From contig JAGXFO010000013.1 in assembly GCA_024637255.1 (NCBI GenBank), positions 1 through 64,000 on the forward strand: DNA of 64,000 bases. Direction: 5' to 3'. Shown one piece after another: positions 47,987 to 55,415 of this stretch; the stretch's first letter is position 1, and every line of letters starts with the position of its first letter. Position numbers and translations under genes: made by a program. The stretch is from Sulfurovum sp. (GTDB lineage: Bacteria; Campylobacterota; Campylobacteria; Campylobacterales; Sulfurovaceae). The notes beneath the pieces are model-generated. The model was not told where the DNA came from, searched no databases, and worked only from the letters and a program-made list of their open reading frames with translations.

Positions 47987-48412
47987 CTAGTCTACGATTT
48001 CAACACCCATACTTCTACATGAGCCAGCAATGATTTTTGCCGCCATGTCTTTATCATTCGTATTAAGGTCAACAATTTTTTGAGCAACAATTTCGTCTAG
48101 TTTTGCTCTTGTGATTGTTCCAACTTTGTTAAGAATCGGATTATCTGTACCTTTTTTAAGGCCTGCTGCTTTTAAAATGAGATCACTTGCAGGTGGTTGT
48201 TTTGTCTCAAACGTAAAACTTTTATCTGCATATACTGTAATTACAACAGGAACTTTAAATCCCATTTTATCCTTTGTTTTCTCATTAAAAGCTTTACAAA
48301 ATTCCATAATATTTACACCACGTTGTCCCAATGCAGGACCTACCGGTGGTGATGGGTTTGCTGCTCCAGCTGGGATCATTAGTTTAAACTTAAACGCTAT
48401 CTTTTTTGCCAT
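47987..48412 (-). CDS. rplK: 50S ribosomal protein L11
   Basis: A 141-residue protein of the GTPase-associated centre. It contains KLMIPAGAANPSPPVGPALGQRGVNIMEFCKAFN and ends with the C-terminal 23S-binding domain (GTITRAKLDEIVAQK, GSCRSMGVEIV). It lies 34 bp after nusG. Confidence 0.97.
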   Translation of the reverse strand: MAKKIAFKFKLMIPAGAANPSPPVGPALGQRGVNIMEFCKAFNEKTKDKMGFKVPVVITVYADKSFTFETKQPPASDLILKAAGLKKGTDNPILNKVGTITRAKLDEIVAQKIVDLNTNDKDMAAKIIAGSCRSMGVEIVD

Positions 48413-48446
48413 CTGTTCTTCCTTTGTTTGATTTGACCCTTAGGTC

Positions 48447-48977
48447 TTATATTATTTTTTCTACTTGTGTATAGAGGATTTCAACCGGTGTATTTCTACC
48501 AAAGATCGAAACATTTAATCTTAACTTTCCATGGTCAAGATCATACTCTTCCACCATAGCCGTAAAGTTGGCAAATGGACCATCTACGATACGTACCATT
48601 TCCCCTGTTTCAAAATCAACTTTAGGACGAGGTGCAGATTTTTTCTCCATCTTGTCCAAAATCACTTTAATATCTGCCGCGCTAAGTGCAGTTGGTGTCT
48701 TTTGTTCACCGATAAATCTAGATACTCTTGGCAAAGACTGTATCTTGTGCCAAAGATCAGTATCCAGGTCTATATGTGCGAAAGCATACCCAGAATACAA
48801 TGTTCGTTCTGTAATCTTTTTTTTGCCATCTTTTACTTCGATAACTTCTTCTGTAGGAACGACGATACGTTCAAGTTTCTCTTCAATACCATAATCAACA
48901 ACCAATTGTTCAATCGCTCTTTTTACAGATTGTTCAGATCCTGAATATGTTTGTATTGCATACCATTGATAAGCCAT
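48447..48977 (-). CDS. nusG: Transcription termination/antitermination protein NusG
   Basis: A 176-residue protein with an NGN domain (MAYQWYAIQTYSGSEQSVKRAI, LYSGYAFAHIDLDTDLW) and a KOW domain (FETGEMVRIVDGPFANFTAMVEEYD). It couples RNA polymerase to the ribosome or Rho. It starts 8 bp after secE. Confidence 0.96.
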   Translation of the reverse strand: MAYQWYAIQTYSGSEQSVKRAIEQLVVDYGIEEKLERIVVPTEEVIEVKDGKKKITERTLYSGYAFAHIDLDTDLWHKIQSLPRVSRFIGEQKTPTALSAADIKVILDKMEKKSAPRPKVDFETGEMVRIVDGPFANFTAMVEEYDLDHGKLRLNVSIFGRNTPVEILYTQVEKII

Positions 48978-48985
48978 GATTTGTC

Positions 48986-49165
48986 CTATAAAACTGATGA
49001 TACGATTGATGACATTAAAAAGTCAACCAATGCTAAAAATATTGATATTACAGTTACTACCAGAACAACTGCTAAAAATGCTTGTCTTACTTGTACTTTT
49101 GTTGGAAATATAACTTTATGTATCTCCGCTCTCGCGTCTGCAATAAATGTTGAAATTTTTTCCAT
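48986..49165 (-). CDS. secE: Preprotein translocase subunit SecE
   Basis: A 59-residue single-span subunit of the SecYEG channel. The amphipathic helix ISTFIADARAEIHKVIFPTK with the conserved Val-Ile-Phe-Pro-Thr is followed by the span AFLAVVLVVTVISIFLALVDFLMS. I place the start at 49165; the frame continues upstream through tRNA-Trp, which is not coding. Short SecE of this kind is normal outside enterobacteria. Confidence 0.93.
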   Translation of the reverse strand: MEKISTFIADARAEIHKVIFPTKVQVRQAFLAVVLVVTVISIFLALVDFLMSSIVSSVL

Positions 49166-49185
49166 ATCTATGTTACCTTTAATTG

Positions 49186-49261
49186 TGGCAGGCCAAGAGG
49201 GACTCGAACCCCCGGCACCTGGTTTTGGAGACCAGTGCTCTACCAACTGAGCTATTGGCCT
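49186..49261 (-). tRNA. tRNA-Trp (anticodon CCA)
   Basis: 76 bases including an encoded 3' CCA. Acceptor stem AGGCCAA with TTGGCCT, D-loop TAGCTCAGTTGGTAGAGC, anticodon arm CTGGT-CTCCAAA-ACCAG and T-arm GGGGGTTCGAGTCCC. It lies between rpmG and secE, as in many bacteria. Confidence 0.97.
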
Positions 49262-49267
49262 AAAAAT

Positions 49268-49294
49268 ATATCTTTGGACATTGTCCAAAGATAT
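49268..49294 (-). terminator. Hairpin after rpmG
   Basis: ATATCTTTGGA (49268-49278) pairs with TCCAAAGATAT (49284-49294) around CATTG, followed on the minus strand by ATTTTTA. It may terminate part of the transcript or mark the processing site before tRNA-Trp. Confidence 0.55.
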
Positions 49295-49311
49295 CTAACA
49301 AAAGTCTACGA

Positions 49312-49464
49312 TTATAGCTTCATCTCTTTGTGTACTGTATGGCATTGACACCATTTGCAGTACTTTTTAAGAGCAAGTTTTTCTGTTGTCGTTTTTTTGT
49401 TTTTATTGGTGTGATAGTTACGTCTTGTACACTTTTCACAACCTAGGTGAACTGTTTCTCTCAT
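49312..49464 (-). CDS. rpmG: 50S ribosomal protein L33
   Basis: A 50-residue protein read directly from the minus strand: MRETVHLGCEKCTRRNYHTNKN at the start and LALKKYCKWCQCHTVHKEMKL at the end. The two Cys-x-x-Cys pairs (CEKC, CKWC) mark the zinc-binding form of L33. AGGAGATAACG precedes the ATG. It lies between tuf and tRNA-Trp. Confidence 0.95.
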   Translation of the reverse strand: MRETVHLGCEKCTRRNYHTNKNKKTTTEKLALKKYCKWCQCHTVHKEMKL

Positions 49465-49515
49465 CGTTATCTCCTATGATAAACTGTAAGAGGAAAACCT
49501 CTTACAATGGTGTTG

Positions 49516-50724
49516 TTATGCAATTACCTTAGAAACAACACCAGCACCAACTGTTCTACCACCTTCACGGATAGCGAATCTAGTACCATCTTCAAGTGCT
49601 ACTGGCGCGATAAGTTCAACATTTACTTTAACATTATCCCCAGGCATAACCATTTCAGTACCCTCTAGAAGTTGAACAGAACCTGTTACGTCTGTTGTTC
49701 TAACATAAAACTGTGGTCTATAGTTGTTAAAGAATGGAGTGTGTCTACCGCCCTCTTCTTTAGTAAGAACATATACTTCAGCTTCAAATTTTGTATGTGG
49801 AGTAATTGAACCTGGCTTTACAAGAACCATTCCTCTTTGTACATTATCTTTCTCAATACCACGGATAAGAACACCACAGTTATCACCAGCTTCTCCACAA
49901 TCCATTTCTTTACGGAACATTTCAACACCAGTTACTGTTGTTTTTTGTGTGTCTTTTAGACCAACGATTTCAACTTGGTCTCCAATACATACTTTACCTT
50001 TTTCGATTTTACCAGTTACAACTGTACCACGACCTTGAATTGTAAAGATATCTTCAATTGCCATAAGTAAATCTTTATCCGTTTCTCTAATTGGTTCAGG
50101 GATATATGTATCCACTGCATCCATAAGTGCAAAGATTTTATCTGACCACTCACCAAGAGCTCCAGCTTTTGCTTCTTCAAGCGCCCTGAATGCAGAACCT
50201 GCGATAACTGGAGTATCATCACCCGGGAAGTCATATTCGCTAAGAAGTTCACGAACTTCCATCTCTACAAGCTCTAGCATCTCTTCTTTGTCTTCATCAT
50301 CAAGTTGGTCTTCTTTGTTCAAGAAAACAACGATGTATGGAACACCTACTTGCTTAGAAAGAAGGATATGCTCTCTAGTTTGTGCCATTGGACCATCGGT
50401 CGCAGCTATAACAAGAATAGCACCATCCATTTGAGCAGCACCAGTAATCATGTTTTTAACATAATCCGCGTGACCTGGACAGTCTACGTGAGCATAGTGA
50501 CGTTTCTCTGTTTCGTACTCTACGTGAGAAGTAGCAATAGTGATCCCTCTTTCTCTTTCTTCCGGTGCATTATCGATTGCATCGTAATCCATAAATTTTG
50601 AGCCATTTTTAGTAGCGAGTACTGCTGTAATCGCTGCTGTCAATGTCGTTTTTCCGTGGTCAACGTGACCAATAGTACCGATGTTAACATGCGGTTTGTT
50701 TCGTTCGAATTTTGCTTTAGCCAT
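49516..50724 (-). CDS. tuf: Elongation factor Tu
   Basis: A 402-residue GTPase that brings aminoacyl-tRNA to the ribosome. GHVDHGKTTLTAAI, DCPGHADYVKNM and LNKEDQLDDE are the G1, G3 and G4 motifs. Asn-Lys-Glu-Asp replaces the usual Asn-Lys-x-Asp Cys/Ala-Asp variant, within family range. It is at the tufB position behind four tRNA genes; no second tuf is in the str cluster. Confidence 0.98.
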   Translation of the reverse strand: MAKAKFERNKPHVNIGTIGHVDHGKTTLTAAITAVLATKNGSKFMDYDAIDNAPEERERGITIATSHVEYETEKRHYAHVDCPGHADYVKNMITGAAQMDGAILVIAATDGPMAQTREHILLSKQVGVPYIVVFLNKEDQLDDEDKEEMLELVEMEVRELLSEYDFPGDDTPVIAGSAFRALEEAKAGALGEWSDKIFALMDAVDTYIPEPIRETDKDLLMAIEDIFTIQGRGTVVTGKIEKGKVCIGDQVEIVGLKDTQKTTVTGVEMFRKEMDCGEAGDNCGVLIRGIEKDNVQRGMVLVKPGSITPHTKFEAEVYVLTKEEGGRHTPFFNNYRPQFYVRTTDVTGSVQLLEGTEMVMPGDNVKVNVELIAPVALEDGTRFAIREGGRTVGAGVVSKVIA

Positions 50725-50834
50725 GCTATTCTCCTAGCGTAAAATGTTTTAAAGGCAGTATTATACCTAAATTTTCTTAACCCATATGGACAGAACTATT
50801 ACATTATTGTAACACTTTTGTCCATACCCGGTTG

Positions 50835-50909
50835 TGGAGCCCAGAAGCGGAATAGAACCGCCGACCTCTTCCTTACCAAGGAAGTGCTCTGCCACTGAGC
50901 TATCTGGGC
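50835..50909 (-). tRNA. tRNA-Thr (anticodon GGT)
   Basis: 75 bases with encoded CCA: acceptor GCCCAGA with TCTGGGC, anticodon arm CTTCC-TTGGTAA-GGAAG. It lies directly before tuf on the minus strand, the thrT position of E. coli. Confidence 0.97.
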
Positions 50910-51034
50910 AAATCATTAAATAAAATGAATATATTCAATATCTAGTATGTCAAGTCGTAAATGGTTAAAATAGGAAAGCTTTATATGTGAAGTTATTATC
51001 CGTTAAGTACACAATTCACACAGCTCCCAGTTTA

Positions 51035-51110
51035 TGGAGCGGGCGAAGAGATTCGAACTCTCGACAGCCTGCTTGGAAGGCAGGAACTCTAGCCACTGAG
51101 CTACGCCCGC
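51035..51110 (-). tRNA. tRNA-Gly (anticodon TCC)
   Basis: 76 bases with encoded CCA: acceptor GCGGGCG with CGCCCGC, anticodon arm CCTGC-CTTCCAA-GCAGG. This is the glyT position of the tufB operon. Confidence 0.97.
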
Positions 51111-51128
51111 GTCATTATGCGACTTAAA

Positions 51129-51213
<85 letters not shown>

Positions 51214-51261
51214 TTAATGTTTTAAGTCTAATACTGGTCAAACACTGATAATTATATTTTA

Positions 51262-51338
51262 TGGAGCTGGCAAAGGGACTCGAACCCCCGACCTGCTGAT
51301 TACAAATCAGCTGCTCTAGCCAACTGAGCTACGCCAGC
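51262..51338 (-). tRNA. tRNA-Thr (anticodon TGT)
   Basis: 77 bases with encoded CCA: acceptor GCTGGCG with TGCCAGC (last pairs), anticodon arm GCTGA-TTTGTAA-TCAGC. First gene of the minus-strand tRNA-tuf operon, the thrU position. Confidence 0.97.
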
Positions 51339-51376
51339 ACCATCATTTGAAGCGATTACACTTAAAATGGACGGGA

Positions 51377-51405
51377 ATTATAGGCAAATACATTTTAAAT
51401 GTCAA
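51377..51405 (-). promoter_or_regulatory. Consensus sigma-70 promoter of the tRNA-tuf operon
   Basis: On the minus strand TTGACA (51405-51400), a 17-bp spacer and TATAAT (51382-51377), followed by a G+C-rich discriminator (TCCCGTCC). The first tRNA starts about 40 bp downstream. A GC-rich discriminator is the hallmark of promoters under stringent (ppGpp) control; that reading is inference. Confidence 0.85.
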
Positions 51406-51491
51406 GTGTTTTGGTAAAATAGTTTAAAATTCTTCTTTTTTAGGTAATTTAAATAGAATATCCCCATAATAAATGCAAGGATATTTCTTTA

Positions 51492-52226
51492 ATGAAAATA
51501 CTATTAGCCCCAAGTGAAACAAAAAAATCCGGTGGTACTGCCTCTTTTCAGCCCAATACTTTGCTTTTTGGATCACTGTTGCCCTATAGAACAAAACTTT
51601 TACATAGTTACATGAATGTTTTACAAAAAGGGCACATGCCTACGCTTTCTAAGATGTTTGGCATCAAAAAAGAAGCTGAAATACTTGCGTATAAGACTGA
51701 TATCATTCATGAACTCACCATGAAGGCGATTGAAAGATATACGGGTGTGGCCTTTGACTATCTGGCATATGAGAGCATGGATGCCGCTGCACAACAATAT
51801 GTAGACGAGAATGTTATACTTTTCTCAAATCTATTTGGGCCCATCCGTGCCTCAGATCATATACCTGAGTACAAACTCAAACAGGGGGAAGCCGTAGGAG
51901 ATATTAAACCAGAAAAATTTTACCACGAATATGCTGCTTCACTTATGGAGGAATATCTGGGCGATGATGAGATACTTGACCTGCGCGCAGGTTTTTATGA
52001 CAAGTTTTACAAACCCGCGAAACCCTACACTGCGCTCAAGTTCATCAAAGAGGGTAAAGTAGTCAGTCATTGGGCAAAAGCCTATAGAGGTATCGTCTTG
52101 CGAGAGATCGCGAAAGCAGGGGTGGAAACCCTGGAAGAGTTTATGAAGCTGCCCATAGAGGGGTTAAGCGTGCAAGAGATTCAAACGAAGAAAAACAGAA
52201 CTGAAATTATATATGCGATAGGATAA
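51492..52226 (+). CDS. yaaA: YaaA-family peroxide stress protein
   Basis: A 244-residue DUF328 protein. Members bind DNA and lower free iron under peroxide stress in E. coli. It begins MKILLAPSETKKSGG and has the family segments LFSNLFGPIRASDHIPEYKLKQG, LDLRAGFYDKFY and SHWAKAYRGIVLREIAKAG. AAGGAT precedes the start. It is divergent from the tRNA-tuf operon and heads a three-gene unit with a membrane peptide and a SUI1-type factor. Confidence 0.88.
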   Translation: MKILLAPSETKKSGGTASFQPNTLLFGSLLPYRTKLLHSYMNVLQKGHMPTLSKMFGIKKEAEILAYKTDIIHELTMKAIERYTGVAFDYLAYESMDAAAQQYVDENVILFSNLFGPIRASDHIPEYKLKQGEAVGDIKPEKFYHEYAASLMEEYLGDDEILDLRAGFYDKFYKPAKPYTALKFIKEGKVVSHWAKAYRGIVLREIAKAGVETLEEFMKLPIEGLSVQEIQTKKNRTEIIYAIG

Positions 52227-52228
52227 CC

Positions 52229-52327
52229 ATGAAACTCCTCAGCGAAGACACACTCTATAAGATATTTATTTTTCTTCTGGTACTTATGGTGGTACTTGGG
52301 ATACTTTTTGATACAGACTACAGTTAG
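52229..52327 (+). CDS. Single-span membrane microprotein
   Basis: A 32-residue peptide, MKLLSEDTLYKIF followed by one hydrophobic span (IFLLVLMVVLGILF) and DTDYS. It starts 2 bp after yaaA with GGAT just upstream, and its stop TAG is part of the ribosome site (AGGAG) for the next gene. Tight spacing on both sides supports real translation. Function unknown. Confidence 0.6.
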   Translation: MKLLSEDTLYKIFIFLLVLMVVLGILFDTDYS

Positions 52328-52336
52328 GAGCATTTC

Positions 52337-52669
52337 TTGAAAGAAAATCTATTTGAAATGGGTGCAGACTTTAAGGATGGGTGGAGTGCTGACAATAAAG
52401 AGAAGCTTTCTCAAGGTGTTTCCACAGAGATTCTACCTTCAGATAAACACAAACTCCATTTTGCAAAAGAAAAACGAAGAGGAAAGGTTGTAACCATCGT
52501 AAAGTCCTTCCATTTAGAGAAAAAAACTTTAGAAGATTTACTCAAAAACCTCAAAAAAAAGTTAGGCGTGGGAGGCACAATCAAGGAAGACAGTTTGGAA
52601 TTCCAAGGAGACATTCCTGAGGCATTACGCAAACATTTAGAAATATTGGGATATACATTCAAGAAATAA
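52337..52669 (+). CDS. SUI1/YciH-family translation factor
   Basis: A 110-residue protein whose C-terminal 75 residues are the SUI1/eIF1 fold (GKVVTIVKSFHLEKKTLEDLLKNLKKKLGVGGTIKEDSLEFQGD). Bacterial homologues act on start-codon choice in the initiation complex. The start is TTG 52337, six bases after AGGAG (52326-52330); an internal ATG at 52358 lacks a ribosome site. Third gene of the yaaA unit, converging with the SagB-type gene. Confidence 0.87.
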   Translation: MKENLFEMGADFKDGWSADNKEKLSQGVSTEILPSDKHKLHFAKEKRRGKVVTIVKSFHLEKKTLEDLLKNLKKKLGVGGTIKEDSLEFQGDIPEALRKHLEILGYTFKK

Positions 52670-52676
52670 TCAGCCG

Positions 52677-53954
52677 CTACTTGCCTATAGCCAAAGCATA
52701 TAAAACCATCTCGTGATTGCCTACAAATTCATTGACTTCATCGTCATAATACGCTCCGATACCGGAGCATCCTATACCCAAATACAAAGAAGCCACATAG
52801 AGCCTGTGTCCTATGATACCTGCTTTTTGGTAAAGCCCCTGATAGTTCTTGGCCTTGGAAGTAAGGAAGAATGCCAGGGCTCCTTGCTGAGATAGGCTAT
52901 ACTGTTCCAGCGAGAGATAGCCTGCTTTTCTGGCAAAGTCTCCATACTTGATGTATATACCGTCTTTGTAGAGCCCCAGGGGCATGTCGAGCACTCTGTT
53001 CACTACAATGTATACAGAAACATCTTCATCACAGTCAGAGGGTATGGGCTGATGTATAGCATCTATAATATAGTTAAATTGTGCCTTAGTGATTGCGCCT
53101 CCCTCAAAGCCTCTTTGTGACCTACGTGTAAACAGGGTCTCTTTAAGCCTTAGAGGTTTATAGCCAAACTGTGGTAGTTCATTTTCTCTTTTGCACCCTA
53201 CCATGTGCATCGTTTCAGTGTACCCCTGCTCTATGAGTGCATTGGGTTCAAAACTTCTGCTTCCGTCCACAAAGGGTAGTGAAAACTCAATGGCATTCAC
53301 TTCCTGCCCCAAAAGAGGTACAGCTATGGCGCACCCTGAGAGCATCCACTCTCTGCCTTCAAACCCAAACATAAGGTTCAGTTTTTCTCTATCTATGGCG
53401 TATAGCATCTCTACCGCACGATCCCTAAGCAGCGCTGAGGCTTCTATGCTCCCTAGCATATGTCCTGCATCCAAAAGACAGTAGCGCAAAGCACGATTTT
53501 TATATTTCCATGATGAGCGGTAGTATACGGCTGACACTAAAAATAAGTAACCTTTCATGGCCATTTTGAACCCCAAATATGGCTCAATACCTTCCTCGTC
53601 ACCAATGCCCTGCAATAACGTCAGCGAAGAAGTACTCACTTCATAATGATAAATCCCATTCTCTATGCCTTCCACCCCGCGTGCTTGGAAATAAAGTTCA
53701 TTAGGGTAGAGTGCCCCAGCACTTGGATTGATGCGAAGGTAATACTCTCCACTTGGGTAAGTCTTTTTGGCTGTTAACCCAGCGATATGATAAAGAAAAT
53801 TATCTTCGCTCTTATCTAAATCTATTTTACTCTTATGGTAGCTGTCTGGATAATTTTTATAGGTACGAGGCTGATCTTCCCATGAGAGTTCGTTTGGGTT
53901 TGTGCGTACTGAATTATATGAATGCTTTGTAGCGCTATGGTACCAAAACATCAA
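52677..53954 (-). CDS. SagB/ThcOx-type nitroreductase-fold oxidoreductase
   Basis: A 425-residue tandem nitroreductase-fold protein. The N-terminal half has RINPSAGALYPNELYF and YCLLDAGHMLGSIEASA; the C-terminal half has FTRRSQRGF and AGIIGHRLYVASLYLGIGCSGIGAYYDDEVNEFVG. SagB enzymes are FMN oxidases that oxidise azolines in modified peptides, but no YcaO cyclodehydratase or precursor is nearby, so the substrate is unknown. The start overlaps the DUF309 gene by 20 bp. Confidence 0.85.
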   Translation of the reverse strand: MMFWYHSATKHSYNSVRTNPNELSWEDQPRTYKNYPDSYHKSKIDLDKSEDNFLYHIAGLTAKKTYPSGEYYLRINPSAGALYPNELYFQARGVEGIENGIYHYEVSTSSLTLLQGIGDEEGIEPYLGFKMAMKGYLFLVSAVYYRSSWKYKNRALRYCLLDAGHMLGSIEASALLRDRAVEMLYAIDREKLNLMFGFEGREWMLSGCAIAVPLLGQEVNAIEFSLPFVDGSRSFEPNALIEQGYTETMHMVGCKRENELPQFGYKPLRLKETLFTRRSQRGFEGGAITKAQFNYIIDAIHQPIPSDCDEDVSVYIVVNRVLDMPLGLYKDGIYIKYGDFARKAGYLSLEQYSLSQQGALAFFLTSKAKNYQGLYQKAGIIGHRLYVASLYLGIGCSGIGAYYDDEVNEFVGNHEMVLYALAIGK

Positions 53955-54297
53955 ATATCTCTACATGCTTTATTTTTAAGTCTTCTATCTTTTGACTTGC
54001 TTTCTTAAATAATGCTGCATATTCCATCTCCTCAGTACACAAGTGCTTATATCTTTCATAAGAAGCAATCACCTTTACCGCCTTTTCCCGTGCGTTTTTT
54101 CTATTGAGTTTTATGTGTTCAAAGGTAATAGCCGCGTTAATGAACCCTTTTGCCAAATTCTTCAACGGATCATTACGTAAACGTAAAGGATGCCACGCTT
54201 CTTCCATTACTTCATGCGCTTCAAAATATTCTTCCCGGTCAAGTAGTTCAATATACTCTTTTAGTGCGCCCTCTAAGTCATCATTCATTCTTAACAT
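53935..54297 (-). CDS. DUF309 protein
   Basis: A 120-residue all-helical protein with the family signature FEAHEVMEEAWH (residues about 25-36) and LAKGFINAAITFEHIKLNRKNAREKA. The His and Glu residues of the signature look like a metal or substrate site. GGGAG stands before ATG 54297. It is cotranscribed with the SagB-type gene, overlapping by 20 bp. Confidence 0.8.
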   Translation of the reverse strand: MLRMNDDLEGALKEYIELLDREEYFEAHEVMEEAWHPLRLRNDPLKNLAKGFINAAITFEHIKLNRKNAREKAVKVIASYERYKHLCTEEMEYAALFKKASQKIEDLKIKHVEIFDVLVP

Positions 54298-54501
54298 TTA
54301 TTTCATACTCCCGTTTTTTTATCCATAAGCACCGTAAAGTTCAGTATCATACACAAAAATAGCAACTGGCTTTAGAGGCAAGATACTTACCGTTTTCTTC
54401 CGGCTTGCTTAAAATAAAAAATACATCATCCCTTCTCTTTACTTTGCTACTTTTTGGCCTTAGCCTGGAGACGACATTTCCCCACACCTTTAAAAGCTGT
54501 A
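54298..54501 (-). other. Spacer between S24 repressor and DUF309 (204 bp)
   Basis: No gene is supported. Its centre is more G+C-rich than the flanks and holds short complementary pieces (GGCTAAGGCC, GCAAG with CTTGC), which would fit a structured RNA. On the minus strand a frame reads SKPEENGKYLASKA, open for about 24 codons, without a start or ribosome site. Confidence 0.35.
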
Positions 54502-55155
54502 CTACAAACTTTCTATATTTCCTACAACCTTGCCCACGATAGTCACTTCGTCAGGCGCAATAGCCTGGGGAGGATACATGCTGTTGTCAGATATAAGTTC
54601 TATCATTCCATCCGCACGCTGCTGAATTCGTTTGATAAACAGACCTCCTGTGGTTGAGGCAATAAAGATACCGTTTTTATTAATATTTGTTTGTGTTCTA
54701 TCTATAAAAACGATGCTGCCGTCCTGAAGTGTGGGCTCCATAGATTCCCCATCCACGTGTATTGCTTCAAGCTCAGTGTTGCCCATGCCAACCATATTAC
54801 GCATAATCTTTTCATCAATACTTATCATTTCATGGTTTTCGCTAAACACTTCTGCTCCGCCTCCTGCAGATGCACAAATATCTGAAAAGTAACGCACATG
54901 AAAAAACTTTTCTGTTTCTTCTTTAAGCATATCTACTGCCTGGTCAAAAAAAAGCCAATTGACAGAAATCTTTTTTAACGCACAAAATTCCAATATCTCC
55001 TCATAAGGAATAGAGTTTCGTTTTTTCATTGTTGCAAATGTAGCCTGAGGGATGTTTAGTGCAGTAGCCACATCTTTATCAAATACTTTCCTCCCTATAG
55101 TACTCCCAGAGAGCACATCTTTTAACTTTTCTATAATTTCACCTAAAATCAACAT
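54502..55155 (-). CDS. S24-family self-cleaving repressor (CI/LexA-like)
   Basis: A 217-residue phage-type repressor. N-terminal HTH (residues 20-70, DVATALNIPQATFATMKKRNSIPYEE), cleavage site A97-G98 in CASAGGG, and the serine/lysine dyad S138 (DGESMEP) and K175 (LFIKRI) of the LexA-type peptidase. Such repressors cut themselves after RecA activation or another signal. AAGGAG precedes the start. A 27-bp dyad 50 bp upstream overlaps its promoter. No phage structural genes lie nearby, so it is probably a domesticated or cellular regulator. Confidence 0.88.
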   Translation of the reverse strand: MLILGEIIEKLKDVLSGSTIGRKVFDKDVATALNIPQATFATMKKRNSIPYEEILEFCALKKISVNWLFFDQAVDMLKEETEKFFHVRYFSDICASAGGGAEVFSENHEMISIDEKIMRNMVGMGNTELEAIHVDGESMEPTLQDGSIVFIDRTQTNINKNGIFIASTTGGLFIKRIQQRADGMIELISDNSMYPPQAIAPDEVTIVGKVVGNIESL

Positions 55156-55185
55156 TTCAACTCCTTTTTTACTATTTATATTGCT

Positions 55186-55191
55186 ATTATA
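55186..55191 (-). promoter_or_regulatory. -10 box of the S24 repressor gene
   Basis: TATAAT on the minus strand, 31 bp upstream of the repressor start. The matching -35 position falls inside the dyad at 55205-55231. Confidence 0.55.
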
Positions 55192-55204
55192 AGATATCTT
55201 TCTT

Positions 55205-55231
55205 AAAAGTATGGCAATTTGTCATACTTTT
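55205..55231. promoter_or_regulatory. 27-bp dyad operator candidate
   Basis: Arms AAAAGTATG (55205-55213) and CATACTTTT (55223-55231) are exact reverse complements around CAATTTG (55215-55221), itself symmetric about one T; only the G/T pair at 55214 and 55222 breaks the symmetry. It lies between the divergent repressor and the 37-codon ORF. The same core is found upstream of the small HTH gene at 32860-32888. Confidence 0.75.
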
Positions 55232-55287
55232 AAATTATTTTATGACTAATTAATACAATATGAAATATTTAAAGTAAAGGATTTAAA

Positions 55288-55401
55288 ATGATTTACTCAG
55301 AAAACAAAGAATTATTAAGTTATGCTATCAAAATGGGCTGTAAGACAGCCGCAGAGTTTGCGCTGTTTTTAAAAGCAAGAGCATCTATTCTCGCACTTTA
55401 A
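55288..55401 (+). CDS. 37-residue protein divergent from the repressor
   Basis: Reads MIYSENKELLSYAIKMGCKT then AAEFALFLKARASILAL. AAAGGA stands six bases before the ATG, and TACAAT at 55254-55259 is a fair -10 box. The sequence looks like two short helices and could be a small DNA- or protein-binding regulator in the cro position relative to the repressor. No family recognised; the ribosome site is the main evidence. Confidence 0.5.
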   Translation: MIYSENKELLSYAIKMGCKTAAEFALFLKARASILAL

Positions 55402-55415
55402 CATAAAGTAGGATT

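Noticed and set aside
49186..49288. Longer SecE start upstream of 49165
   Set aside because: The extra codons are read from tRNA-Trp; normal SecE begins at the MEKISTF start.
55156..55415. Complete prophage around the S24 repressor
   Set aside because: No integrase, terminase or structural gene is within 10 kb; neighbours are moeA and DUF309/SagB genes. Only a switch-like pair is supported.
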